A stretch of 64,000 bases of DNA from Luteimicrobium subarcticum (GCF_002798015.1 NZ_PGTZ01000006.1:372001-436000), one strand, 5' to 3'; numbered from the stretch's first letter, positions 43,242-53,105 are shown. The notes: generated by a model from the letters alone, not told the origin. Numbers and translations are program-made.

Positions 43242-46156
43242 CGACGACCACCCGTCCCCGCTCGGGCCGTCGCCCGTCGGCGCCCTCCGTGCGCCGCAGG
43301 CTGCGCGCGACGACCGCCGACGCGCTGCTCGTCCCGCGTCGGCGCGCGGGCGCCGACATCGGCCTGCTCGCGCTGGCCGCCACGCTGCTCGCGGCGACCG
43401 TCGCGCTCGCCCTGCTGATGCCGCGGGTGCTGCTGCGCTCGGCGGACGACGCGGCGCACGGCATGGTCGCCGCCGCCGGCCACGACGCCGACGTCGTCGT
43501 CGAACCCGGAGGGCCGGTCACGAGCGACGACGACCCCGGCTCCGCCGACGGCACCGACGCCGCCCTCGGGCTCCAGGACGACGCGAACGCCGTCGGGGAC
43601 AACCTCACGGGCGCGGTCGGCGACCTGTACGCGCCCGCGGTCTCCTCGATCACCAGCCAGCCGGCGACCGCGACCCGGACCGACGCCTCGGGCGCCGCGC
43701 ACCACCTCTCCACCCGTCTCGCCTACGTCACCGACGGCACGTCCACCACGCCGCCCGTGCGCTGGGTCGCGGGGTCGGCGCCCGCCGTGGTCCCGGTGCA
43801 CGAGACCTCCGGCCAGGACGTGGACGACGACGCCGCCGTCGTCCACGAGGTCCAGGTCGGCCTGTCGAGCACCGCCGCGCACCACCTCGGGATCGACGTC
43901 GGGACCTCGCTGGCCCTCACCCTGCCGGCGCACGGCGCCGCCACCCACGTCGTCGTCAGCGGCCTGTACACGCCGGTCGACCCCTCGGCCGCAGTCTGGG
44001 TCGACCACCCCGATCTGCTCGCCGCCACCCCTCCAGCGCCGCACGCGACGACCGAGGGCACGGTCGGGCTGCTCCTGACGGCGGGCTCGCTCGAGGACGC
44101 CGAGCGCTGGTACATGAACCAGAGCTTCACGGAGAGCCTCCGGTTCCCCGTCGCCCCGGACACGATCGACGCGGGCTCGACGCAGTCCCTCGAACGGTCG
44201 TTCCGGCGGGTCTTCGCCCAGCCCCACGTCCTGACGCAGTGGCTCGTCTCCGCCCCGACGGTCCGGACGACGCTCCTCGACGTCCTCGTCGCGTACGACG
44301 CCCGGCAAGCCGCGGCCGACGCGCAGAGCTCGGTGCTCGTGCTGGGCCTGGCCGGTGTCGGTGCGCTCGCCCTCGTGCTCGCAGCCCGCCTGCTGGTCGA
44401 ACGGCGGCGCACGTCCCTGCTGGCCGAACGCGCCCGGGGCGCGTCGACCGCGTCCGTCGCCCTGCGCGCCGCGGTCGAGAGCGTCCCGCTCACGCTCGGA
44501 GCCGCGGGCGTCGGCGCGCTCGCCGCCTGGCTGATCCTGCCCGACGCCCGGGGCTCGTGGACCGCCGCAGCAGCGGTCGCCGTGGTCGCCGCACTCGCAC
44601 CACCCGTCACGGCGGCCGCGCTCGTGCACCGCGCATGGTCGGGCCGGCGGCTTCCGGCGAACCGCGCCGACCGCCGGCGCCTCCTCGGCCGACGTCGCGC
44701 CCGGCGCGTGACGGCCGAGCTCACGCTCGTCGTCGTCGCGCTCGCTGCGCTCGTGTCCGTCCAGCGCCGCGGACTGCTCGAGACCCGGACGGCGCACGTC
44801 GACCCGCTGCTCGCAGCGACCCCGCTGCTGCTGGCCGTCGCCGCCACGATCGTCCTGCTGCACGTGATGCCACCCGTGCTGCGCGCCCTCTCCCGACGCG
44901 CGCAGGCGGGCCGCGGGCTCGTCCCGGTCGTCGCGACCGCACGCGCCGGGGCGGCGTCCGGGACGGCGATCCCGCTGCTGACGCTCACGGTGGCCGTCGC
45001 GCTCCTCGTCTTCTGCGGCACGACCGTCGAGACCGTCCGGCACGGCCAGGAGCACGCGGCACGGTCCGTGGTAGGCGCCGCGGTGCGCGTCGACGGGCCC
45101 GCGACCGAGGCCGACGTCACCGCGCTGCGCCAGGCGCCGGGCGTCACCGCGGTGGCCGCCGTCGCGCTCAGCCACGCCCGGTCGCTCGGCGGCGACAGCG
45201 GGGTCACGGCCGACGTCGAGGCCGTCGACGTCGACGCGTTCGCGACGATCCTGCGCGCCCACGGCTGGAACCCCGCCCCGGGCATGACCGACCTCGACCA
45301 GGCGTCCGACGGGGAGATCCCGGTGCTCGTCTCGCCGTCCCTCGCGGCGGCGACCTCGGCCTACCAGCCCGAGGTGCTCACCCGTTCGGGCGAGGTGCGG
45401 CTCCGGGTCGTCGGCGAGGTCCCCGAGGGTCCGGACGTCGAACCGATCGTCCCGGGAACCGCCACGACCTCCACCACCCCGACGGTCGCCGACGGCCTCG
45501 TCCTGGTCGACCGCACGACCCTCGACGCCTTCGACACCGCCCGGGCGGCCGACGGCACGCAGGCCGCCGACCAGGGCGAGGAGCCCGCCCCGACGACGAT
45601 CACGACCGTCTGGGTCGACGGCCCCGGCGCCGCCTCGGCCGTGCACGCCGCGGGCCTCGACGACCGAGCGGACCTGCACGTCACCACGCACGCCGGCTGG
45701 GTCGACGCGACGCGCACCGCACCGCTCAACGCGACGCTCGTCGCGCTGCTGGTCGGCACGGGGCTCGCGCTCGCGCTGCTCGCCGCGCTCGCCCTCGCGC
45801 TGACGGTCGTCGCCACGTCGGGCGAGCGCGGACGGACCATCTCGGCGCTGCGCACGCTCGGTCTCGACGCGCGCACCGCCCGGTCGATGACCTTCGGCGA
45901 GCTCGTCCCCCTCGCGGTCGCGACGCTGGTCGCGGGGACGCTCGTCGGCATCGCCGTGCCCGGGCTGCTCACCCGGTCCCTCGGGCTCGACGTCGCGACC
46001 GGGCGTCCCGGCACGGTCGCGCTCGCCGTGTCGTGGCTCCCGCCCGCGCTCGCGGTCGTGGTCGTGGGCGTCTCGCTCGTCGTCGCGGTCCGCGTGGAGT
46101 CCGCGGCGCGGCGGCGTGACCGGCTCGGCGACGTGCTCCGGGTGGGCGAACGATGA
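43238..46156 (+). CDS. Giant FtsX-fold ABC permease 2
   Basis: 972 residues with the same plan as its neighbour: N-terminal helix after a basic stretch (about 45-65), extracytoplasmic domain, a helix block at about 365-470 (VLAARLLVERRRTSLLAERARGASTASVALR), further helices to about 590, a second exterior domain and a C-terminal FtsX block (LALTVVATSGERGRTISALRTLGLDARTARSM). ATG at 43238 overlaps the previous stop (ATGA). It is diverged but probably paralogous; the two would form a heterodimeric channel. Confidence 0.88.
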   Translation: MTTTTRPRSGRRPSAPSVRRRLRATTADALLVPRRRAGADIGLLALAATLLAATVALALLMPRVLLRSADDAAHGMVAAAGHDADVVVEPGGPVTSDDDPGSADGTDAALGLQDDANAVGDNLTGAVGDLYAPAVSSITSQPATATRTDASGAAHHLSTRLAYVTDGTSTTPPVRWVAGSAPAVVPVHETSGQDVDDDAAVVHEVQVGLSSTAAHHLGIDVGTSLALTLPAHGAATHVVVSGLYTPVDPSAAVWVDHPDLLAATPPAPHATTEGTVGLLLTAGSLEDAERWYMNQSFTESLRFPVAPDTIDAGSTQSLERSFRRVFAQPHVLTQWLVSAPTVRTTLLDVLVAYDARQAAADAQSSVLVLGLAGVGALALVLAARLLVERRRTSLLAERARGASTASVALRAAVESVPLTLGAAGVGALAAWLILPDARGSWTAAAAVAVVAALAPPVTAAALVHRAWSGRRLPANRADRRRLLGRRRARRVTAELTLVVVALAALVSVQRRGLLETRTAHVDPLLAATPLLLAVAATIVLLHVMPPVLRALSRRAQAGRGLVPVVATARAGAASGTAIPLLTLTVAVALLVFCGTTVETVRHGQEHAARSVVGAAVRVDGPATEADVTALRQAPGVTAVAAVALSHARSLGGDSGVTADVEAVDVDAFATILRAHGWNPAPGMTDLDQASDGEIPVLVSPSLAAATSAYQPEVLTRSGEVRLRVVGEVPEGPDVEPIVPGTATTSTTPTVADGLVLVDRTTLDAFDTARAADGTQAADQGEEPAPTTITTVWVDGPGAASAVHAAGLDDRADLHVTTHAGWVDATRTAPLNATLVALLVGTGLALALLAALALALTVVATSGERGRTISALRTLGLDARTARSMTFGELVPLAVATLVAGTLVGIAVPGLLTRSLGLDVATGRPGTVALAVSWLPPALAVVVVGVSLVVAVRVESAARRRDRLGDVLRVGER

Positions 46157-46245
46157 CGGGGCGACCGACGACACGGACGAGACCGCCGGCGCCCCGGGCG
46201 GCGACGGACGCGGTGGACAGGATCGACGAACGGATGCGGCGATGA
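46153..46245 (+). CDS. Possible 30-codon coupling ORF
   Basis: A 30-codon frame (MTGRPTTRTRPPAPR..., basic) starts with an ATG that overlaps the permease-2 stop (ATGA, 46153-46156) and stops with a TGA that overlaps the ATPase start (ATGA, 46242-46245). The ATPase ATG itself has only a poor ribosome-binding site. The tiny frame may exist to pass ribosomes from permease to ATPase. No homologue is known to me. Confidence 0.35.
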   Translation: MTGRPTTRTRPPAPRAATDAVDRIDERMRR

Positions 46246-47225
46246 CGACGAAGCTCGACGAACCCACGTTGGGCGCCCTCGAGGAGCGCGCCCTACGACG
46301 CCCCGGCACGTTCGGCGAGCACGCCCTCGTGGCGTGCGACTCGCTCGTGCGGATCTACCAGTCGGAGGGCATCGAGGTGCAGGCCCTGCAGGGCCTCGAC
46401 CTGCTGGTGGACGCGGGAGAGCTCGTCGCGATCGTCGGGGCGTCCGGGTCGGGCAAGTCGACCCTGCTGGCGGTGCTGTCGGGCCTCGACGCCCCGACCG
46501 CGGGCCGGGTGCGCGTGGGCGACTGGGACCTCATGGCCATGAGCGCGCGCCAGCGCGTCGACTACCGCCGCTCGATGGTCGGGTTCGTCTGGCAGCAGAC
46601 CGCGCGCAACCTCGTCCCGTACCTGACGGCGGCCGAGAACGTCGACCTCCCCATGGCGCTGGCCGGCGTCCGGCGCAAGGAGCGCGCGACGCGCACCGCC
46701 GACCTGCTCGCGATGCTGGGCGTCGCGTCCTGCGCCGACCGCCGGCCGGGCCAGCTCTCGGGCGGCCAGCAGCAGCGCGTCGCGATCGCCGTCGGCCTCG
46801 CGAACCGCCCGCAGGTCCTGTTCGCCGACGAGCCGACGGGCGAGCTCGACACCGCGACGTCGGCCGACGTGCTCGACGGCCTGCGCACCATCAACCGCGA
46901 GCTGGGCACGACGGTCGTCGTCGTCACGCACGACGCCGGCGTGTCCGAGCACGTGCAGCGCACCGTCGCGATCCGCGACGGTCGCACGTCGTCCGAGGTG
47001 GTACGCACCACGCGCACGCACGAGGACGGCACCGAGCACACCGTGGCCGAGGAGTTCGCGGTGCTCGACCGCGCGGGCCGGGTCCAGCTCCCGCAGGAGT
47101 ACCGCGAGACGCTCGACCTCGTCGGCCGCGTGCGGCTCGCGCTCGAGGACTCGCACATCTCCCTGTGGCCCGACCGGCCGCGTGCGGCCACCCCGACCGT
47201 GCCGGACGAGGAGACGACCCGATGA
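46242..47225 (+). CDS. ABC transporter ATPase with AbrB-like C-terminal domain
   Basis: 327 residues. Canonical LolD/MacB-like ATPase to about residue 245: Walker A GASGSGKST (66-74), signature LSGGQQQ (172-178), Walker B VLFADEPTGELD, H-loop histidine VVTHDAG. After it comes an unusual domain (about 271-311) beginning EEFAVLDRAGRVQLPQEYRE and continuing LDLVGRVRLALEDSHISLWPD, which matches the swapped-hairpin AbrB/SpoVT pattern D-xx-GR-V-xx-P-x-E. ATG at 46242. It energises one or both giant permeases. Confidence 0.92.
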   Translation: MTTKLDEPTLGALEERALRRPGTFGEHALVACDSLVRIYQSEGIEVQALQGLDLLVDAGELVAIVGASGSGKSTLLAVLSGLDAPTAGRVRVGDWDLMAMSARQRVDYRRSMVGFVWQQTARNLVPYLTAAENVDLPMALAGVRRKERATRTADLLAMLGVASCADRRPGQLSGGQQQRVAIAVGLANRPQVLFADEPTGELDTATSADVLDGLRTINRELGTTVVVVTHDAGVSEHVQRTVAIRDGRTSSEVVRTTRTHEDGTEHTVAEEFAVLDRAGRVQLPQEYRETLDLVGRVRLALEDSHISLWPDRPRAATPTVPDEETTR

Positions 47226-47938
47226 CGACGACCGTGACCTCCCCCGCCTCCGCGGCCACGACCGACGCGATGGTCCGCGTCGAGTCGCTGGCCCGCACCT
47301 ACGGCACCGGCGACACCGCCGTGCACGCGCTGCGCGACGTGTCGTTCACGATCGCCCCGGGCGAGCTGGTGGCGCTGGTCGGCCGCTCGGGGTCGGGCAA
47401 GACGACGCTGCTGAACTGCGTCGGCGGCCTCGACCGCCCGGACGGCGGACGCGTGGTCGTCGCCGGCCGCGAGGTGTCGTCGCTCGACGAGGACGGCCTC
47501 GTCGACCTGCGCCGCGACGTGGTGTCGTACGTGTTCCAGACGTTCGGGCTGGTCCCGGTCCTGTCCGCCGCCGAGAACGTCGGCGTCCCGCTGCGCCTGC
47601 GCAAGCTGCCCGCGTCCGTGCGCGAGGAGCGCGTCGCGCTGCTGCTCGACCTCGTCGGGCTGGGCGACCACGCCGAGCAGCGCCCGGGCGAGATGTCGGG
47701 CGGCCAGCAGCAGCGCGTGGCGATCGCGCGCGCACTCGCGAGCTCCCCGCGCCTCCTCATCGCCGACGAGCCGACCGGTCAGCTCGACACCGCGACCGGC
47801 CAGGCCGTGATGGCGCTGCTGCGCGCCGTCGTGGAGGCCGAGGGCATGACCGCGATCGTCTCGACGCACGACCCCCTGATGATGTCGCTGTCCGACCGTG
47901 TGATCCGGCTCGCGGACGGCCGCGTCCTGGCCGAGTGA
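47222..47938 (+). CDS. ABC transporter ATPase, LolD/MacB type
   Basis: 238 residues, standard length. Walker A GRSGSGKTT, Q-loop in YVFQTFGLVPVLSA, signature MSGGQQQ, Walker B LLIADEPTGQLD and H-loop IVSTHDPLM. ATG at 47222 overlaps the previous ATPase's stop (ATGA). With two permeases and two ATPases the operon could encode one heteromeric transporter; the second ATPase lacks the AbrB-like tail. Confidence 0.93.
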   Translation: MTTTVTSPASAATTDAMVRVESLARTYGTGDTAVHALRDVSFTIAPGELVALVGRSGSGKTTLLNCVGGLDRPDGGRVVVAGREVSSLDEDGLVDLRRDVVSYVFQTFGLVPVLSAAENVGVPLRLRKLPASVREERVALLLDLVGLGDHAEQRPGEMSGGQQQRVAIARALASSPRLLIADEPTGQLDTATGQAVMALLRAVVEAEGMTAIVSTHDPLMMSLSDRVIRLADGRVLAE

Positions 47939-48015
47939 CCCGCTGCCCCGCGGACGACACCGACCGGACAAAGTCCGAGCGCAGGACCCGGTCGATCGCC
48001 TACCGTCGGGACACG

Positions 48016-51000
48016 ATGACCCTCACCCCCACGGCGGACACGCACGCGCCCGACCCTGACCGTACCGCCGCCGCTCGTCCCGCGTCCGACGACCCCGCCC
48101 GCCGGGTCGACTGGCGACGCCTGCGCTCCCGCGCGTCGCTCGCCGCCCTCCTGGTGCTCGTCGTCGCGGCCGTGCTGCAGACCCTCGGCACCGTGGTCGC
48201 CGGACGGCTCGCCGAGCAGCCGACCGGGCGCGGAGTCGTCGCGCTCCTGGTCTGTGCCGCCGGGTCGGCCGTGCTCTTCACCGGCGGCAGCTTCGTGTGG
48301 TCGACCGTGGCCGACCGTGCGGAGGGCCGCCTGCGCACCGACCTGCTCGCCGCGGCCCTGCACCAACCGCTCGAGACGCTGACCGAGCAGGCCGTCGGCG
48401 AGGTCCTCGACCGTGTCGACGACGACACCCACGAGATCGGCTCCCTCGTCCGCCTCCAGGTGTGGATGGTGCTGCGCACCGCGTTCGCGCTGGTGCCCAT
48501 GTGGGTCGTCGCGGGCCTGACGTGGTGGCCGTCGTGGTTCGTGTTCCCCCTGATGTCCCTGGCGACGTGGTGGCTGATCCGCGGCCTGCTTCCCCGCATC
48601 GCGGAGCGCAAGGTCCTCGAGGAGATGGCCTGGACCGACCACGCCGCCGCCCTCGAGGAGGGCGTGGCCGGCGCCGACGACCTGCGCACCAGCCTCGGCC
48701 AGCCGTTCGCGGTCCGGCGCCTGGCGCGCCTGTCCGCGGTCGTCCACGAACGCTTCGAGCGGGTCGTCGACCTCGAGCGCCTCCTGACCCGTCGCGCCGG
48801 CCTCCTGCTGTACTCCGCGCTGTCCCTCGTGGGGATCGCCGGGGTCGAGCTCGTGTCGCGGGGCAGCCTCTCGGTCGCACAGCTCGTCACCCTCTTCCTC
48901 GTCACGACGACGTTCGTGGGGCAGTTCGCCCGCGTGGCCGAACAGCTCCCCGACATCCAGGCCGGCCTCGGCGCCGTCGTGCGCATCCGACAGATGTTCG
49001 CCGCGCCCGTCGAGCCCGTCGGCGGGCGGCCGGTCCCTGACACCGGCCTCGACCTCGAGCTCCGCGCGCTCGACTTCGCGTACGCGGAGGGCACGTTCCG
49101 CCTGCACGACGTCAACCTCACGGTCCCGGCAGGACGGACCGTCGCGCTGCTCGGCCGGACCGGCTCCGGCAAGTCGACGCTCGCGTCCCTCGTGTCGCGC
49201 GCGGTGGAGCCACCGGCCGGCACGGTGCTGCTCGGCGGCGAGGACGTGCTCGACCTCGACCTGCACGACCTGCGCACGAGCGTCGGGACCGTCACGCAGC
49301 GCACCGAGATCCTCGCCGGGACGCTCGCGGAGAACATCACGCTGTTCGCCGACGTCCCGCGCGCACAGATCCAGGACGCCGTGGCGACGCTCGGGCTCGC
49401 CGAGTGGGTCGCCGGGCTGCCCGACGGCCTCGACACGACGCTCGGACCGGGCGGCACCAAGCTCTCCGCGGGCGAGGAACAGCTCGTCGCGTTCGCCCGC
49501 CTGCTCGTGAGCGACGTGCGGGTCGTCGTGCTCGACGAGGCGACCGCCCGCATGGACCCGCTCACCGAGGCCCGCGTGGTCGCCGCGTCGCAGCGCCTCC
49601 TGGCCGGACGCACCGGCATCCTCGTCGCGCACCGGCTCACCACCGTGGCCCGCGCCGACCTCGTCGCCGTGCTCGACGGGGGACGCGTCGTCCAGACGGG
49701 CCCGCGCGCCGAGCTGGCCGCAGCGCCCGGACCGTTCCGCGACCTCCTGCGCGCGGGCTCGGTCGACGGCTCGGTCGACAGTCCCGTCGACGGCGTCGTC
49801 GAGGATGCCGCCCCGTCGCGCGACGAGCACCCGCCCGGTGCCGCGTCGGGGCGCCCGGGCGCCCCTCGCAGCGTGCCCGACGACGCGCGGGCCGTCGGTG
49901 GACGCCGACGCACCGGGACCGCCCCCGTGCTCCCCGCCCCCGGCGACGGGCCGTCGCTGGCACGCGGCATCGCCCACGCGCTCGTCGTGCGCCCCGCGTG
50001 GGGACTCGTCGCCGTCCTCATGTTCACGATCACGTCGCTGTTCGGCGCGCTCGGCGCCGTCACCGGGCTCGTCTGGGGCACCATCGTGCAGGACCTCCAG
50101 GCGGGCACGGTCGACCGACGGCTCGACGTCCTGCTCATCCTGTGCCTCCTGATCGCGCCCGTCACCCTCGCCGTGGCCGTACACCGGTACCCCCGCTGGT
50201 GGATCGAGGTGCTGCTGCGTGTCCGGATGAGCGTGCTCGTCGGTCAGACCGGCCGCCGTCGCCTCACCCGGACTCCGCCCGGCGAGGTCGTCGCGCGCGC
50301 CATGGACGCCGACCGGTTCGCCCGCTATGCCGACCGGTGGGTCGACTTCAGCACCGGGCTCGTCATCGCCGTCGTGACCGCCGTGGCGGCGGGGACCGCG
50401 ATCGCCGGGCTCGTGCTCCTCGCGGTGATGGTGGCGTCCGCGCTCGCCTCCGCGCTCGGGCGGCCCGTCGCCGGACGGTCTGCGGCCCGCTCGTCGGCCG
50501 CGCGCGCCCGCTTCGGCCGGTCGCTCGTCTCGGCGCTCGAGTCCGCCCGCACCGTGAAGCTCGCCGGCCGGACCCCGCAGGTGCACGCCCACCTCCAGGA
50601 CGTCGACAGCGGACGCGTGCGCGCCGCCGTCTTCGAGCACCGGGTCCAGGCGCTGCTCGACGGCGTGCCCGTGGTCATGGTCCAGCTCGGCGTCGTGGCC
50701 GCGTGGGCCGCGTACCTCGCGGGCGTGTGGGACCTGGCCGTCGCGATCCTCGTGGCGAACGCCGTCAACGGGTTCGACTGGTTCGGGCGGGTCGCGGGCG
50801 CCGTCGTGACCGAGGCGCCCGGCACCCGCGCCTGGCAGCGGGCGACCGCGCGCCTCGCCGGCGGCGGGGACCTCATGGACGTGCCGGACGGCGTCGACCT
50901 CGTCACGGGCGACGCGCCCGCGCCCCCACCCGTGACCCGCACCCCGCTGCAACGCCTCGAGCTGAGCGGTCTCGACGTCGTCCACGAGGACGGCACCGTG

Positions 51001-51627
51001 GGCGTGAGCGGCGTCGACCTCGTCGTGCAGCGTGGCGAGCTCGTGCTGCTGCTCGGGCAGGTGGGCTCCGGGAAGTCGAGCCTGCTGTCGGCGCTCGCCG
51101 GTCTGCTGCCGCACACCGGCGCGATCCGGTGGAACGACCGCGACGTCACCGAGCCCGAGGTGTTCCTCCGCCCCGGCCAGGTCGCGCACATCGCGCAGGC
51201 GCCGCGCGTGCTCTCGGGGACCTTCGCCGACAACGTGCGGCTCGGTCACGAGCGCGAGCTCGAGCGACCGGTCGACGACGCCCGCCTCGGCCGCGACGTC
51301 GAGGACGCCGGCGGCCTGCACGCCGTGGTCGGTCACCGTGGCGTGCGCCTCTCCGGCGGTCAGGTCCAGCGGCTCGCGCTCGCTCGAGCGCTCGCCGCCG
51401 ACACCGAGCTGCTGCTCGCGGACGACGTCTCGAGCGCCCTCGACGCCACTACCGAGGTCGAGCTGTGGCGTGCGCTGCGCGCCCGGCGGACCACGGTCAT
51501 CGGCTCGACCTCGAAGCGGGCGGCGCTCGCGCAGGCCGACCGGGTCGTGGTGCTCGTCGACGGACGCGTCGCGGCGACGGGACCGTGGTCCGAGCTCGCG
51601 CCGACGTGGGGCTCGCTCGCCGGCTGA
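48016..51627 (+). CDS. Fused full-length asymmetric ABC exporter
   Basis: 1203 residues: TMD1-NBD1-linker-TMD2-NBD2 in one chain. TMD1 spans about 35-330, the disordered linker about 575-645, TMD2 about 655-950. NBD1 has Walker A GRTGSGKST (about 380), Walker B VVVLDEAT with catalytic Glu and H-loop His539, but its signature is LSAGEEQ. NBD2 has GQVGSGKSS and signature LSGGQVQ (about 1112), but Walker B reads LLLADD (D1137 instead of Glu) and the H-loop position is Ser1164. One ATP site is thus consensus and the other degenerate. ATG at 48016. Substrate unknown; 77 bases follow the operon above. Confidence 0.92.
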   Translation: MTLTPTADTHAPDPDRTAAARPASDDPARRVDWRRLRSRASLAALLVLVVAAVLQTLGTVVAGRLAEQPTGRGVVALLVCAAGSAVLFTGGSFVWSTVADRAEGRLRTDLLAAALHQPLETLTEQAVGEVLDRVDDDTHEIGSLVRLQVWMVLRTAFALVPMWVVAGLTWWPSWFVFPLMSLATWWLIRGLLPRIAERKVLEEMAWTDHAAALEEGVAGADDLRTSLGQPFAVRRLARLSAVVHERFERVVDLERLLTRRAGLLLYSALSLVGIAGVELVSRGSLSVAQLVTLFLVTTTFVGQFARVAEQLPDIQAGLGAVVRIRQMFAAPVEPVGGRPVPDTGLDLELRALDFAYAEGTFRLHDVNLTVPAGRTVALLGRTGSGKSTLASLVSRAVEPPAGTVLLGGEDVLDLDLHDLRTSVGTVTQRTEILAGTLAENITLFADVPRAQIQDAVATLGLAEWVAGLPDGLDTTLGPGGTKLSAGEEQLVAFARLLVSDVRVVVLDEATARMDPLTEARVVAASQRLLAGRTGILVAHRLTTVARADLVAVLDGGRVVQTGPRAELAAAPGPFRDLLRAGSVDGSVDSPVDGVVEDAAPSRDEHPPGAASGRPGAPRSVPDDARAVGGRRRTGTAPVLPAPGDGPSLARGIAHALVVRPAWGLVAVLMFTITSLFGALGAVTGLVWGTIVQDLQAGTVDRRLDVLLILCLLIAPVTLAVAVHRYPRWWIEVLLRVRMSVLVGQTGRRRLTRTPPGEVVARAMDADRFARYADRWVDFSTGLVIAVVTAVAAGTAIAGLVLLAVMVASALASALGRPVAGRSAARSSAARARFGRSLVSALESARTVKLAGRTPQVHAHLQDVDSGRVRAAVFEHRVQALLDGVPVVMVQLGVVAAWAAYLAGVWDLAVAILVANAVNGFDWFGRVAGAVVTEAPGTRAWQRATARLAGGGDLMDVPDGVDLVTGDAPAPPPVTRTPLQRLELSGLDVVHEDGTVGVSGVDLVVQRGELVLLLGQVGSGKSSLLSALAGLLPHTGAIRWNDRDVTEPEVFLRPGQVAHIAQAPRVLSGTFADNVRLGHERELERPVDDARLGRDVEDAGGLHAVVGHRGVRLSGGQVQRLALARALAADTELLLADDVSSALDATTEVELWRALRARRTTVIGSTSKRAALAQADRVVVLVDGRVAATGPWSELAPTWGSLAG

Positions 51628-51638
51628 CGAGCGAGCCC
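51609..51638 (+). terminator. Strong hairpin across the exporter stop codon
   Basis: Eleven perfect pairs, GGGCTCGCTCG (51609-51619) with CGAGCGAGCCC (51628-51638), eight-base loop that contains the TGA stop (51625-51627). A further six-pair stem lies at 51641-51663. Together these probably end the exporter transcript and the convergent phoH transcript. Confidence 0.8.
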
Positions 51639-51692
51639 GCGTCCGGTGCTGGAGATGCCGGACAGGCGGTTGGTGGGACGGGTCGCGGACTC

Positions 51693-53105
51693 TCAGACCT
51701 CGATCTGCTCCAGCATGTCGGTGACGAGCGCGGCGACCGCCGAGCGCTCCGACCGCGTGAGGGTGACGTGCGCGAACAGCGGGTGCCCCTTGAGCGACTC
51801 GATGACCGCCGCCACGCCGTCGTGCCGCCCGACGCGCAGGTTGTCGCGCTGCGCGACGTCATGGGTGAGCACCACGCGGGACGACTGCCCGATGCGCGAC
51901 AGCACCGTGAGCAGGACGTTCCGCTCGAGCGACTGCGCCTCGTCCACGATGACGAACGCGTCGTGCAGGGAGCGTCCGCGGATGTGGGTCAGCGGGAGCA
52001 CCTCGAGCAGGTCGCGCTCGATGATCTCCTCGACGACCTCCTTCGAGACGACCGCGCTCAGGGTGTCGAAGACGGCCTGAGCCCACGGGTTCATCTTCTC
52101 GGCCTCGGAGCCCGGCAGGTACCCGAGCTCCTGGCCGCCCACCGCGTACAGGGGGCGGAACACCATGACCTTGCGGTGCTGGCGGCGTTCCAGCACCGCC
52201 TCCAGCCCCGCGCACAGGGCGAGCGCCGACTTGCCCGTCCCGGCGCGGCCGCCGAGCGACACGATGCCGACGGCCTCGTCGAGCAGCAGGTCGATCGCGA
52301 CGCGCTGCTCGGCCGACCGTCCGTGCAGCCCGAAGACGTCCTGGTCGCCGCGCACGAGCTGCACGTGCTTGTCGGCGGTGACACGGCCGAGCGCGGACCC
52401 GCGCGGCGAGTGGATCACGAGACCCGTGTGGCACAGCAGCGGCCCGGCGGTCTCGACGGTGGTCGGGTCGAGGTGCGCGAGCTCGAGCGACTCGTTCTCC
52501 CACAGCTGCGACATCTGCTCGTCGGACAGGTCGATCTCGGTCATGCCCGTCCAGCCGGAGTCGACGGCGAGCTCGGCGCGGTACTCCTCCGCCTGCAGGC
52601 CGACGGCCGACGCCTTGACCCGCATGGGCAGGTCCTTCGACACCACCGTCACGAGGTGCCCCTCGGCGGCGAGGTTGGCCGCGACCGAGAGGATCCGCGT
52701 GTCGTTGTCCCCCAGCCGGAACCCGGCGGGCAGCACGGACGAGTCGGTGTGGTTGAGCTCGACGCGCAGGGTGCCGCCCGCGTCGCCGACCGGGATGGGG
52801 GTGTCGAGGCGACCGTGCTGGATCCGGAGGTCGTCCAGCATCCGCAGGGCGGACCGGGCGAAGTAGCCGAGCTCGGCGTGGTGCCGCTTGCCCTCGAGCT
52901 CCGTGATCACGACGACCGGCAGGACGACGTCGTGCTCCGCGAAGCGAAGGATCGCCCGCGGGTCGGACAGCAGCACCGACGTGTCGATCACGAACGTCCG
53001 ACGCGGTTCGCCGTCGGCGTCCGTGCCGTCCGGTGCCGCGACCCGCACCGGCTCCCGCGTCGGTGCGGGCACGGTCTGGGTCAGGTCCTGCTGGGTCTCG
53101 TCCAT
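51693..53105 (-). CDS. phoH2: PIN-PhoH fusion ATPase
   Basis: 470 residues, the PhoH2 layout. PIN domain at about 35-165 ([44 protein letters not shown]). PhoH P-loop domain at about 245-465: [61 protein letters not shown] and [15 protein letters not shown]. Studied mycobacterial PhoH2 proteins are RNA helicase-ribonucleases. ATG at 53105 has GGAGGG eight bases upstream. Single gene with a structured leader at 53162. Confidence 0.93.
   Translation of the reverse strand: MDETQQDLTQTVPAPTREPVRVAAPDGTDADGEPRRTFVIDTSVLLSDPRAILRFAEHDVVLPVVVITELEGKRHHAELGYFARSALRMLDDLRIQHGRLDTPIPVGDAGGTLRVELNHTDSSVLPAGFRLGDNDTRILSVAANLAAEGHLVTVVSKDLPMRVKASAVGLQAEEYRAELAVDSGWTGMTEIDLSDEQMSQLWENESLELAHLDPTTVETAGPLLCHTGLVIHSPRGSALGRVTADKHVQLVRGDQDVFGLHGRSAEQRVAIDLLLDEAVGIVSLGGRAGTGKSALALCAGLEAVLERRQHRKVMVFRPLYAVGGQELGYLPGSEAEKMNPWAQAVFDTLSAVVSKEVVEEIIERDLLEVLPLTHIRGRSLHDAFVIVDEAQSLERNVLLTVLSRIGQSSRVVLTHDVAQRDNLRVGRHDGVAAVIESLKGHPLFAHVTLTRSERSAVAALVTDMLEQIEV

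Noticed and set aside
41342-46309. 1655-codon open frame on the minus strand
   Set aside because: It is antisense to both FtsX-fold permeases and the ATPase start. Its translation is Arg/Pro/Ser-rich low-complexity sequence; such frames arise from the GC-rich third positions of the real genes.
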